Shown in pieces: positions 1 through 5,834 of a stretch of DNA of 5,835 nt. This stretch comes from an uncultured Rhodobacterales bacterium (lineage in GTDB: Bacteria > Pseudomonadota > Alphaproteobacteria > Rhodobacterales > Rhodobacteraceae): positions 1 to 5,835 of the forward strand of contig CALCGO010000125.1 of assembly GCA_937901055.1 (NCBI GenBank). The letters are read 5' to 3'. Position 1 is the first letter of the stretch. Every line of letters starts with the position of its first letter. The position numbers were made by a program, and so were the translations under genes. The notes beneath the pieces are model-generated. The model worked only from the letters and a program-made list of their open reading frames with translations. It was not told the origin of the DNA and made no database searches.

Positions 1-2302
1 TCAGGTCGGCCACGCAGCATGGGCATGTGCCGATCCGGGCATCCAGTTCCATGACACCATTAATGACTGGCACACATGCCCCGAAGACGGGGAGATCCGT
101 GGGTCGAACCCTTGTTCGGAATACATGTTCCTTGATGATACGGCGTGTAATCTGGCCTCGATGAACTTGCTGACGTTCTTGCATGACGGGCAGTTTGACG
201 CGGAAGGGTACATCCACGCTTGTCGTTTGTGGACGATGACGTTGGAAGTCTCTGTTCTTATGGCGCAGTTCCCGTCGCGGGAAATTGCCGAGCTGTCATA
301 CAAATTCCGTACGCTTGGTCTTGGCTATGCCAACATCGGCGGCCTGCTGATGAACATGGGCTTTGGGTATGACTCTGATGAAGGGCGCGCACTTGGCGCG
401 GCTTTGACAGCGATCCTGACGGGGGTTGCATATAAAACTTCGGCGGAGATGGCCAAGGAGTTGGGGCCGTTTGACGGCTATGCCAAGAACGCAGATCATA
501 TGTTGAAGGTTATGCGTAACCACCGCCGTGCCGCTTATGGCGAAACGAAGGGGTACGAGGGGCTGGCTGTTATGCCAGTGCCGCTGGATCATGACAATTG
601 CCCTGACGGCCAGTTGATCAACCTTGCGCATAAAGCGTGGGACGAGGCGTTGAAGCTGGGTGAAGAGCATGGCTATCGCAACGCGCAGGTTTCTGTGATT
701 GCACCGACTGGCACGATTGGGCTGGTTATGGATTGTGATACGACAGGTATCGAACCTGATTTCGCGCTGGTGAAATTCAAAAAACTTGCCGGTGGTGGAT
801 ATTTCAAAATCATCAACCGTTCAGTTCCAGCTGCGCTTAGCAATCTGGGCTATTCGACAAGCCAGATTGAGGAAATCACGTCTTATGCTGTCGGGCACGG
901 CACGATTGGCAATGCGCCGGGGATTAATCATACCTCGTTGTTGGGGCATGGGTTCAGTGCGGTTGAGATCGACAAGGTTGAGGCTGCGATGCCAACGGCA
1001 TTTGACATCAAATTCGTGTTCAACCAATGGACGTTGGGCGAAGATTTCTGCCGTAACACCCTTGGAATTCCACAAGAAAAACTGAACGATCCGTCGTTCG
1101 ACCTGCTTCGCCATCTTGGGTACACACGCCAGCAAATCAGCGACGCAAACTGCCATGTTTGCGGAACTATGACACTGGAGGGTTCGCCGTTCCTTAAAGA
1201 AGAGCATTACAAAGTTTTCGATTGTGCGAACGTCTGCGGACAGATCGGCAAGCGGTATCTTAGTGTCGACAGCCATATCAAAATGATGGCAGCGGCGCAG
1301 AGTTTCATCTCGGGTGCTATCTCCAAGACGATCAACATGCCGAATGATGCTACAATCGAAGAATGTAAGGCGGCTTACGAGCTTAGCTGGTCTTTGGGTG
1401 TGAAAGCGAATGCGCTTTATCGTGACGGATCGAAGCTGTCACAGCCGCTTTCGTCTGCATTGATTGATGACGATGAGGATTTGGAAGAAATTCTGGCGGA
1501 GGCTACTGCTGCCGAACGCCCGGCCATTCTTGCAGAGAAAATCGTTGAAAAAATCATCGTGCAGCAGGTTGAACGTGGCCGCGAGAAACTTCCGCAACGT
1601 CGTAAGGGGTATACCCAAAAGGCGGTTGTTGGTGGACATAAGGTTTATCTGCGGACCGGCGAGTATGAAGACGGCAACTTGGGTGAAATCTTCATTGATA
1701 TGCACAAAGAGGGCGCCGGTTTCCGGGCGATGATGAATAATTTCGCCATCGCGATCTCGGTCGGGTTGCAATATGGGGTGCCGCTCGAAGAGTTTGTCGA
1801 TGCGTTTACGTTTACGCGGTTTGAGCCTGCGGGCATGGTTCAAGGGAATGATAGCATCAAGAACGCGACCTCGATCCTTGACTATATTTTCCGCGAACTG
1901 GCTGTTTCCTATCTGGATCGCACCGATTTGGCGCATGTGCAGCCAAGCGGCGAGAGTTTTGACACGGTGGGACGTGGAACCGAAGAAGGCGTTAGCAATA
2001 TTGGCGATATCGACGGGGATGCTGCTAAATCCTCCATCGACATGATCCGCCAGATTTCGTCCACGGGGTATTTGCGCAAGCGCGTGCCGGATGAACTGGT
2101 AGGAATGCAAGCTGTCGTGGAGACCGAGACAGTAAGCGAGACCGTGACGATGACGTCTGCCGCGGTGATGGATGACCGGACCAAAGCGAAGATGCAGGGC
2201 TACGAGGGCGATCCTTGTGGCGAATGCGGGAATTTCACTTTGGTGCGTAACGGAACCTGTATGAAGTGTAACACTTGCGGGGGAACCTCTGGGTGTAGCT
2301 GA
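1..2302 (+). CDS. nrdJ: Adenosylcobalamin-dependent (class II) ribonucleotide reductase, 3' part of gene
   Basis: Reduces ribonucleotides to deoxyribonucleotides for DNA synthesis in the cytoplasm, using a cobalamin-generated radical, so it needs vitamin B12 but neither oxygen nor a separate radical subunit. The frame is open from base 2 (base 1 finishes a cut codon) to TGA at 2300-2302, giving 766 residues; related long NrdJ proteins have roughly 1200, so about 450 N-terminal residues lie upstream. Visible landmarks, numbered from base 2: the active-site NPCSE with the expected thiyl cysteine C38 and catalytic N36/E40, then C49 eleven residues on, the spacing of the reducible cysteine in class II enzymes; the phosphate-binding APTGTIG at 234-240; the FISGAISKTINMP loop and the ALYRDGSKLSQPL signature around 430-480; a TSCPD domain at about 530-640; and a C-terminal zinc ribbon (C739, C742, C753, C756) followed by the terminal pair C759/C765, expected to relay electrons. 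The gene is intact to its stop and is followed by an intrinsic terminator. Confidence 0.97.
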   Translation, partial: QVGHAAWACADPGIQFHDTINDWHTCPEDGEIRGSNPCSEYMFLDDTACNLASMNLLTFLHDGQFDAEGYIHACRLWTMTLEVSVLMAQFPSREIAELSYKFRTLGLGYANIGGLLMNMGFGYDSDEGRALGAALTAILTGVAYKTSAEMAKELGPFDGYAKNADHMLKVMRNHRRAAYGETKGYEGLAVMPVPLDHDNCPDGQLINLAHKAWDEALKLGEEHGYRNAQVSVIAPTGTIGLVMDCDTTGIEPDFALVKFKKLAGGGYFKIINRSVPAALSNLGYSTSQIEEITSYAVGHGTIGNAPGINHTSLLGHGFSAVEIDKVEAAMPTAFDIKFVFNQWTLGEDFCRNTLGIPQEKLNDPSFDLLRHLGYTRQQISDANCHVCGTMTLEGSPFLKEEHYKVFDCANVCGQIGKRYLSVDSHIKMMAAAQSFISGAISKTINMPNDATIEECKAAYELSWSLGVKANALYRDGSKLSQPLSSALIDDDEDLEEILAEATAAERPAILAEKIVEKIIVQQVERGREKLPQRRKGYTQKAVVGGHKVYLRTGEYEDGNLGEIFIDMHKEGAGFRAMMNNFAIAISVGLQYGVPLEEFVDAFTFTRFEPAGMVQGNDSIKNATSILDYIFRELAVSYLDRTDLAHVQPSGESFDTVGRGTEEGVSNIGDIDGDAAKSSIDMIRQISSTGYLRKRVPDELVGMQAVVETETVSETVTMTSAAVMDDRTKAKMQGYEGDPCGECGNFTLVRNGTCMKCNTCGGTSGCS

Positions 2303-2315
2303 ATTACAGACAGGT

Positions 2316-2346
2316 GGAGGTTTGCTAATCTGCTTAGCAAACTTCC
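2316..2346 (+). other. Stable hairpin in the nrdJ 3' untranslated region
   Basis: The arms at 2316-2328 and 2334-2346 pair over 13 positions (twelve Watson-Crick pairs and one G-U in RNA) around a 5-nt loop, TCTGC. The hairpin starts 13 nt after the nrdJ stop and no T-run follows, so it is not itself an intrinsic terminator. A role in protecting the mRNA 3' end or as part of a 3'-derived RNA is inference. The pairing is read directly from the sequence. Confidence 0.75.
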
Positions 2347-2350
2347 GGCG

Positions 2351-2397
2351 TTCAGGCCGCAGGCAACGAACCGAGCGGTGACAATGGAGAGCCTGAA
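2351..2397 (+). repeat. Long-range 7-bp inverted repeat between the nrdJ hairpin and terminator
   Basis: TTCAGGC at 2351-2357 and GCCTGAA at 2391-2397 are exact reverse complements separated by 33 nt. They lie between the first hairpin and the terminator, so the transcript could fold as three consecutive stems. A 7-bp match with a loop this large can arise by chance, so biological pairing is uncertain. Confidence 0.35.
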
Positions 2398-2406
2398 TTG
2401 CGAAAC

Positions 2407-2437
2407 TGGGGGGTGGTATAACCATCCCCCATTTTTT
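2407..2437 (+). terminator. Rho-independent terminator of nrdJ
   Basis: An 11-bp stem (2407-2417 with 2421-2431, including one G-U pair and five consecutive G-C pairs) closes on a 3-nt loop and is followed at once by six Ts (2432-2437). This is a textbook intrinsic terminator for transcription from nrdJ. Read on the minus strand, only three Ts follow the stem, so it is at best a weak terminator for the converging ilv operon. It lies 105 nt past the nrdJ stop. Confidence 0.9.
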
Positions 2438-2471
2438 GTTTACATTATAAGTGTCATGTAACTAGCTGATA

Positions 2472-3032
2472 TTAAACGCCGCGTGCTAAAGCAGCAACGC
2501 CAGTTCTGGCCAGATCAGTTAGGCCCAGCGGACGCATGAGTTCAACAAACGCGTCGATCTTTTCGGGCGTACCGGTGATCTCGAAGACGAAGCTGGTTAG
2601 TGTTGTATCAACGACGTTTGCACGAAAAATATCAGCAAGCCGCATAGCTTCGACACGTTTGTCGCCTTCACCGGTTACTTTCAACATGGCGAGCTCGCGT
2701 TCAACAGAAGGACCATCGACAGTTAAATCGCTTACGCTGTGGATCGGAATCATACGATCAAGCTGCGCTTTGATTTGTTCGATCACCGCCGGGGTTCCAG
2801 TAGTGACGATCGTCACACGGGATAGGTGACCCTCGTGATCTGTTTCGGCAACTGTCAGGCTATCGATATTGTAGCCGCGTCCGGAAAACAAGCCGATGAC
2901 GCGGGCAAGAACACCTGCTTCGTTATCAACGATGACGGTTAATGTGTGTGTTTCAACCACATCACCAAGCGGGTTTTTGAGGTCGTACGCGCTTTTCTTG
3001 GAAGCGCCTTTTTTTAATGTAAGAGCGTTCAT
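2472..3032 (-). CDS. ilvN: Acetolactate synthase small (regulatory) subunit
   Basis: Regulatory subunit of acetohydroxyacid synthase; it raises the activity of the large subunit and in the family confers feedback inhibition by valine. The 186 residues show an N-terminal ACT domain (about 29-105) with DNEAGVLARVIGLFSGRGYNID; N37 and G40 match the N11/G14 region of E. coli IlvH that lines the valine site. A C-terminal small-subunit domain follows (about 107-183), with GPSVERELAMLKV and the closing LARTGVAALARGV. The protein is about 20 residues longer than E. coli IlvH because of a lysine-rich N-terminal extension (residues 1-28). The ATG at 3030-3032 is the first start in this frame and has AAGGA at 3040-3044, 7 nt upstream, a good ribosome binding site. 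It is the last gene of the cluster, 56 nt after the sulfotransferase-like gene; no strong terminator is visible on the minus strand downstream. Confidence 0.97.
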   Translation of the reverse strand: MNALTLKKGASKKSAYDLKNPLGDVVETHTLTVIVDNEAGVLARVIGLFSGRGYNIDSLTVAETDHEGHLSRVTIVTTGTPAVIEQIKAQLDRMIPIHSVSDLTVDGPSVERELAMLKVTGEGDKRVEAMRLADIFRANVVDTTLTSFVFEITGTPEKIDAFVELMRPLGLTDLARTGVAALARGV

Positions 3033-3088
3033 CGTGTTTTCCTTTTCGTCGTCTTCAGTGTCTGCAATATCGGGCTGAATGTCTATGG

Positions 3089-3853
3089 CTAAACGGATAT
3101 GCGGAGTTCATATGGCGGGGGCAGGGATATGGCGCCGTCCGTGGGTAGGCTGTGTTTGTTGTCGATTAGACGGGTCATCAGGGGGGCGAATTCGAGGTCA
3201 AATTCGCGGACGTCCTGTGGCGACATTTCCGATTTATGCCGTTGGCTGATACCCTTATTGAGCTGGGTAAACCGCCCGTCTAGGACCTTGGCAACGATTT
3301 TTTCAGGGTCTCCGCTGATGTCGAGTTGGTCGAGAATGCGTTGAACCGTGGTCTGCATGTCAAATGCGATATCCTCGAAGTCTAGTGGCAGGATGTTTGG
3401 CAGGCGTAGCCACGCGGTCAGGCTGTCGCATTGGTTGCGAATGCCGGATTTAGCATCTTCTAGCGTTTCGATTTCGGCGAAGGCCGGTTTTCCTGCTTCG
3501 CGGGCACGTATCCCGTGGTCGAGCATCGAAAGCGCCATGTCTCGCGGGTCACGGTAGCAGGCGTGCGCTATGGCTTGGCCGTTCTGGATCAGGCGCACGA
3601 TTGCCGGATCGGGGCGGGTATGGGTTTTGATAACGATCGGATGGCCGATGGATCGCACGGCTGCCCACAGCTCGTCGGTCTGATCGTCGGTGAAGTGTTG
3701 ACCGAAGTTCAGTTTTTTGTTCGGGCCGATCAAATGCGCGGGCAAGCGGTGTTGTTCAAACCCCGCTTGCGCAAGCGCCTCGCTGACCATGTGAAAGGCC
3801 AGCGTGGTGCCGCATTTTGTCATGCCATAGCTGAAATATATCAGAGGTTTCAT
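3089..3853 (-). CDS. Sulfotransferase-like protein (P-loop, PAPS-binding type)
   Basis: Probable sulfotransferase of 254 residues; such enzymes move a sulfuryl group from PAPS to an acceptor, and the acceptor cannot be predicted here. Three family landmarks appear in the right order: the N-terminal phosphosulfate loop YFSYGMTKCGTT (K13, T16, T17) straight after the first beta strand; IKTHTRP at 75-81, matching the KTH segment whose lysine and histidine act in catalysis in cytosolic sulfotransferases (K76, H78); and ACYRDPRDMALS at 98-109, the 3'-phosphate-binding R-D-P-R-D-x3-S pattern. A later LNKGISQRHKSEMS (198-211) resembles the C-terminal KG/RK segment that clasps PAP. I see no signal peptide or membrane segment, so it is likely cytoplasmic. 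The ATG at 3851-3853 is the only start that keeps the first strand. It has no clear Shine-Dalgarno sequence and lies 17 nt past the ilvB stop, so translation may depend on coupling. A relationship to ilv function is not evident. Confidence 0.8.
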   Translation of the reverse strand: MKPLIYFSYGMTKCGTTLAFHMVSEALAQAGFEQHRLPAHLIGPNKKLNFGQHFTDDQTDELWAAVRSIGHPIVIKTHTRPDPAIVRLIQNGQAIAHACYRDPRDMALSMLDHGIRAREAGKPAFAEIETLEDAKSGIRNQCDSLTAWLRLPNILPLDFEDIAFDMQTTVQRILDQLDISGDPEKIVAKVLDGRFTQLNKGISQRHKSEMSPQDVREFDLEFAPLMTRLIDNKHSLPTDGAISLPPPYELRISV

Positions 3854-3862
3854 GATGTTGTA

Positions 3863-3884
3863 CTGCGTTATTAAACTAACGCAG
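3863..3884 (-). repeat. Perfect 8-bp inverted repeat enclosing the ilvB stop codon
   Basis: CTGCGTTA (3863-3870) and TAACGCAG (3877-3884) are exact reverse complements with a 6-nt loop, TTAAAC. In the minus-strand mRNA the hairpin spans the last ilvB codons, its stop and a tandem second in-frame TAA, and ends 9 nt before the sulfotransferase-like ATG. No T-run follows, so termination is unlikely. It could tune translation or processing between the two genes; that is inference. Confidence 0.6.
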
Positions 3885-5625
3885 CACCTTTGCCTTTGAT
3901 CGCATCCTCGGTTTTATCGTCACCCATCAGCATCTCGTTATGGGCGGCGCCGCTGGGGATCATCGGGAAACAGTTTTCGTGTTTCTCGACGAGGCAATCG
4001 AAAATCACCGGGCCGTTATGATCCAACATCTCCATAATTGCATCATCCAGATCAGCGGGATCGGAGCAGCGGATGCCCTTGGCCCCGAAGGCTTCGGCCA
4101 GTTTGACGAAGTCGGGTAGGGACTCGGACCAGCTCTGCGAATATCTCGAGCCGTGTAAAAGTTCCTGCCATTGGCGGACCATTCCCAAGCGCTCGTTATT
4201 AAGGATGAACTGTTTGGTTTGCAGGTTGTACTGGGTTGCCGTGCCCATTTCTTGCATGTTCATTAGCCAGCTGGCCTCGCCCGCGACGTTGATCACCAGC
4301 GCGTCTGGATGTGCGAGTTGCACGCCCATGGATGCCGGTGTGCCGTAGCCCATCGTTCCCAAGCCGCCGGAAGTCATAAAGCGGTGCGGGTCTTCGAAAG
4401 TCAGGTATTGCGCGGCCCACATCTGGTGTTGGCCAACCTCGGTTGTGATATACCGATTACGATCTTTTGTCAGAGCTTCAAGTCGTTCCAGCGCGTATTG
4501 CGGTTTGATGATCGTGTCGGAGCCTTTGTATTTTAGGCACTCAACAGCTTTCCATTCAGCTACCTGCGCTTGCCATTTGGCGATACCTGCGGCGTTGGTT
4601 TTACGCCCGCGGGCCTTCCAAACCTTGAGCATATCCTCCAGAACATGGCCAATATCGCCGATGATTGGCGTGTCCACGTGGATGATTTTGTTGATCGAGG
4701 ACGGGTCAATGTCGATATGCACTTTATAGCTGTTCGGGCTGAACGCATCGGTGCGACCAGTGATGCGGTCGTCAAAACGTGCACCAACGCAAAGCATGAA
4801 ATCACAATCATGCATGGCCATGTTGGCCTCGTAGGTGCCGTGCATGCCCAGCATGCCCAGCCAGTTTTTACCCGACGCAGGGTAGGCGCCAAGGCCCATC
4901 AACGTCGAGGTGATAGGTGTGCCAGTCGCATCCGACAGCTCACGTAGCAGCTGACTGGCGCCAACACCGGAATTGATAACGCCACCGCCGGAATAAATGA
5001 TAGGGCGTTTTGCCTTTTCCAACATCTCGACAGCTTTGGTGATGGCTTCAATGTCGCCTTTCACGCGCGGCTGGTAATGCGAAATCTTGGTCTTCGGCTT
5101 TGTTGTGTAATCACCCATCGCGAACTGAACGTCCTTGGGGATGTCCACAAGAACGGGGCCAGGGCGACCGGTTGTGGCCACGTGGAACGCTTGGTGGATG
5201 GTTTCAGCCAAGATGTTCGTATCTTTCACCAGCCAGTTATGCTTCGTGCAAGGGCGGGTGATGCCAATCGTGTCAGCCTCCTGAAAGGCGTCGTTACCGA
5301 TCATGAAGGTCGGTACTTGTCCGGTCAGAACAATCATCGGGATCGAGTCGAGCAGTGCATCCGTCATGCCCGTAACGGCATTCGTCGCCCCCGGGCCGGA
5401 GGTTACCAGAACAACGCCGGGTTTGCCGGTAGAACGCGCATAGCCTTCGGCGGCGTGGGTCGCAGCTTGTTCGTGGCGCACGATGATGTGGCGGATCTCG
5501 TTTTGTTGGAAAATCTCGTCGTAAATTGGAAGGACAGCGCCGCCGGGGTAACCAAAGACTGTGTCGACACCTTGATCCTTCAAGGCTTGAACTACTATTT
5601 GGGCGCCGGTCAGTTGACGGGTCAT
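3871..5625 (-). CDS. ilvB: Acetolactate synthase large (catalytic) subunit
   Basis: Thiamine diphosphate enzyme that condenses two pyruvates to acetolactate, or pyruvate with 2-oxobutyrate to acetohydroxybutyrate, the first common step of branched-chain amino acid synthesis; FAD and magnesium are cofactors. At 584 residues it has normal length. The N-terminal domain (about 1-170) carries FGYPGGAVLPIYDE and RHEQAATHAAEGYAR with the catalytic glutamate E52; the central domain (about 193-330) carries MLGMHG (258-263) and GARFDDRITG (281-290), associated with FAD binding; the C-terminal domain (about 385-550) carries the cofactor segment VAGEASWLMNMQE through ILNN (N476/N477) and GMVRQW (W486). 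The usual GDG of the thiamine motif reads GEA (449-451). P104 and W486, known inhibitor-site positions, are unchanged. The ATG at 5623-5625 follows GGAG with an 8-nt spacing. First gene of the ilvB, sulfotransferase-like, ilvN cluster; ilvI is an alternative name. Confidence 0.97.
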   Translation of the reverse strand: MTRQLTGAQIVVQALKDQGVDTVFGYPGGAVLPIYDEIFQQNEIRHIIVRHEQAATHAAEGYARSTGKPGVVLVTSGPGATNAVTGMTDALLDSIPMIVLTGQVPTFMIGNDAFQEADTIGITRPCTKHNWLVKDTNILAETIHQAFHVATTGRPGPVLVDIPKDVQFAMGDYTTKPKTKISHYQPRVKGDIEAITKAVEMLEKAKRPIIYSGGGVINSGVGASQLLRELSDATGTPITSTLMGLGAYPASGKNWLGMLGMHGTYEANMAMHDCDFMLCVGARFDDRITGRTDAFSPNSYKVHIDIDPSSINKIIHVDTPIIGDIGHVLEDMLKVWKARGRKTNAAGIAKWQAQVAEWKAVECLKYKGSDTIIKPQYALERLEALTKDRNRYITTEVGQHQMWAAQYLTFEDPHRFMTSGGLGTMGYGTPASMGVQLAHPDALVINVAGEASWLMNMQEMGTATQYNLQTKQFILNNERLGMVRQWQELLHGSRYSQSWSESLPDFVKLAEAFGAKGIRCSDPADLDDAIMEMLDHNGPVIFDCLVEKHENCFPMIPSGAAHNEMLMGDDKTEDAIKGKGAALV

Positions 5626-5643
5626 TGTGTCTACTCCAATTTT

Positions 5644-5657
5644 CGGGGTCGTCCCCG
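5644..5657 (-). other. Short GC hairpin just upstream of the ilvB ribosome binding site
   Basis: CGGGG (5644-5648) and CCCCG (5653-5657) pair perfectly around a 4-nt loop. In the ilvB mRNA the stem ends about 5 nt before the GGAG ribosome binding site. It may influence access to the start region. With five pairs it could also be incidental. Confidence 0.45.
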
Positions 5658-5678
5658 TTTGTGATTCAATCGCAGCAA

Positions 5679-5726
5679 TTATGGGCCACGAAACACCCCT
5701 GATTGCAGGGGGTAATAGTATTTCAT
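5679..5726 (-). CDS. Possible 15-codon leader frame upstream of ilvB
   Basis: ATG at 5724-5726 opens a frame of 15 codons, MKYYYPLQSGVFRGP, ending in TAA at 5679-5681, 53 nt before ilvB. It lies in the untranslated leader if transcription starts at the far promoter candidate, and it contains a 6-bp hairpin. Arguments against: no recognisable ribosome binding site, and only one leucine and one valine, whereas classic branched-chain attenuator peptides are rich in Leu, Val and Ile. Three consecutive tyrosines are its only composition bias. Could well be chance. Confidence 0.2.
   Translation of the reverse strand: MKYYYPLQSGVFRGP
5696..5711 (-). other. GC-rich tetraloop hairpin in the ilvB leader
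   Basis: CCCCTG (5696-5701) and CAGGGG (5706-5711) form six consecutive pairs around a 4-nt loop. On the minus strand the stem is followed by TGTTTCG, not a proper T-run, so it is not a standard intrinsic terminator. It sits immediately downstream of the nearer promoter candidate and inside the possible leader frame. A regulatory role is inference. Confidence 0.5.
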
Positions 5727-5740
5727 GCGCAAATTGTCAT
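5712..5740 (-). promoter_or_regulatory. Alternative sigma70-like promoter candidate for ilvB
   Basis: On the minus strand ATGACA (5735-5740) is five of six to the -35 consensus and lies exactly 17 nt before TATTAC (5712-5717), four of six to the -10. If used, transcription would begin at or near the 5696-5711 hairpin and the possible leader frame could not be translated. Matches of this quality occur by chance. Confidence 0.3.
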
Positions 5741-5784
5741 GTTAGACACTTCGTGCAAGCAAAGTGACGCACGGTAATTGTTTC

Positions 5785-5797
5785 GCGTGCCGCACGC
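5785..5797. repeat. Short inverted repeat next to the upstream ilvB promoter candidate
   Basis: GCGTG (5785-5789) and CACGC (5793-5797) are exact reverse complements with a 3-nt spacer. The position is just downstream of the -10 of the far promoter candidate, near its expected transcription start. It could be the first hairpin of the transcript or a small operator; it could also be chance. Confidence 0.3.
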
Positions 5798-5799
5798 CG

Positions 5800-5818
5800 A
5801 GGCAATTTTTAGTTGCCT
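5800..5818. promoter_or_regulatory. Operator-like dyad over the -10 of the upstream ilvB promoter candidate
   Basis: AGGCAA (5800-5805) and TTGCCT (5813-5818) are exact reverse complements around a 7-nt AT-rich centre that contains the candidate -10. The 19-bp size and placement fit a dimeric repressor site. Which regulator would bind is unknown. Confidence 0.35.
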
Positions 5819-5834
5819 TGTTTGGGAAGGTCAA
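5806..5834 (-). promoter_or_regulatory. Sigma70-like promoter candidate for the ilvB operon
   Basis: On the minus strand TTGACC (5829-5834; five of six to consensus) is followed after exactly 17 nt by TAAAAA (5806-5811; four of six). Spacing is ideal. Transcription would start near 5800 and leave an untranslated leader of roughly 175 nt before ilvB. It is the better of two candidates because of its -35 and the dyad centred on its -10. Confidence 0.5.

Noticed and set aside
2300..2302. TGA of nrdJ as a selenocysteine codon
   Set aside because: The expected terminal cysteines (C759 and C765) are already present before the TGA, and the hairpin after it does not resemble a bacterial selenocysteine insertion element; an ordinary stop explains it.
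2313..2400. tRNA-like or known riboswitch in the nrdJ-ilvN gap
   Set aside because: The first hairpin has a 5-nt loop rather than a 7-nt anticodon loop, there is no T-arm sequence or CCA-type end, and no cobalamin-riboswitch box is visible.
1439..2425. A 328-codon open frame on the minus strand
   Set aside because: It lies almost wholly antisense to the conserved TSCPD and zinc-ribbon part of nrdJ, shows no recognisable domain, and its first codons fall inside the nrdJ terminator. It is a shadow of nrdJ codon use.
2384..2461. A 25-codon frame starting MESLNCETGG between nrdJ and ilvN
   Set aside because: No ribosome binding site, and translation would have to pass through the terminator stem and T-run, so the transcript would normally end before its stop.
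2438..2462. AT-rich inverted repeat (TTACAT / ATGTAA) as an ilvN terminator
   Set aside because: Only six AT-rich pairs around a 10-nt loop, with no T-run on the minus strand after it; too weak to call.
3033..3088. Upstream extension of ilvN into the gap after the sulfotransferase-like gene
   Set aside because: The frame is open there but contains no ATG, GTG or TTG start, and the ATG at 3030-3032 has a well-placed AAGGA.
5077..5664. A 195-codon open frame on the plus strand
   Set aside because: Antisense to the conserved N-terminal domain of ilvB and running into its leader; no recognisable motif.
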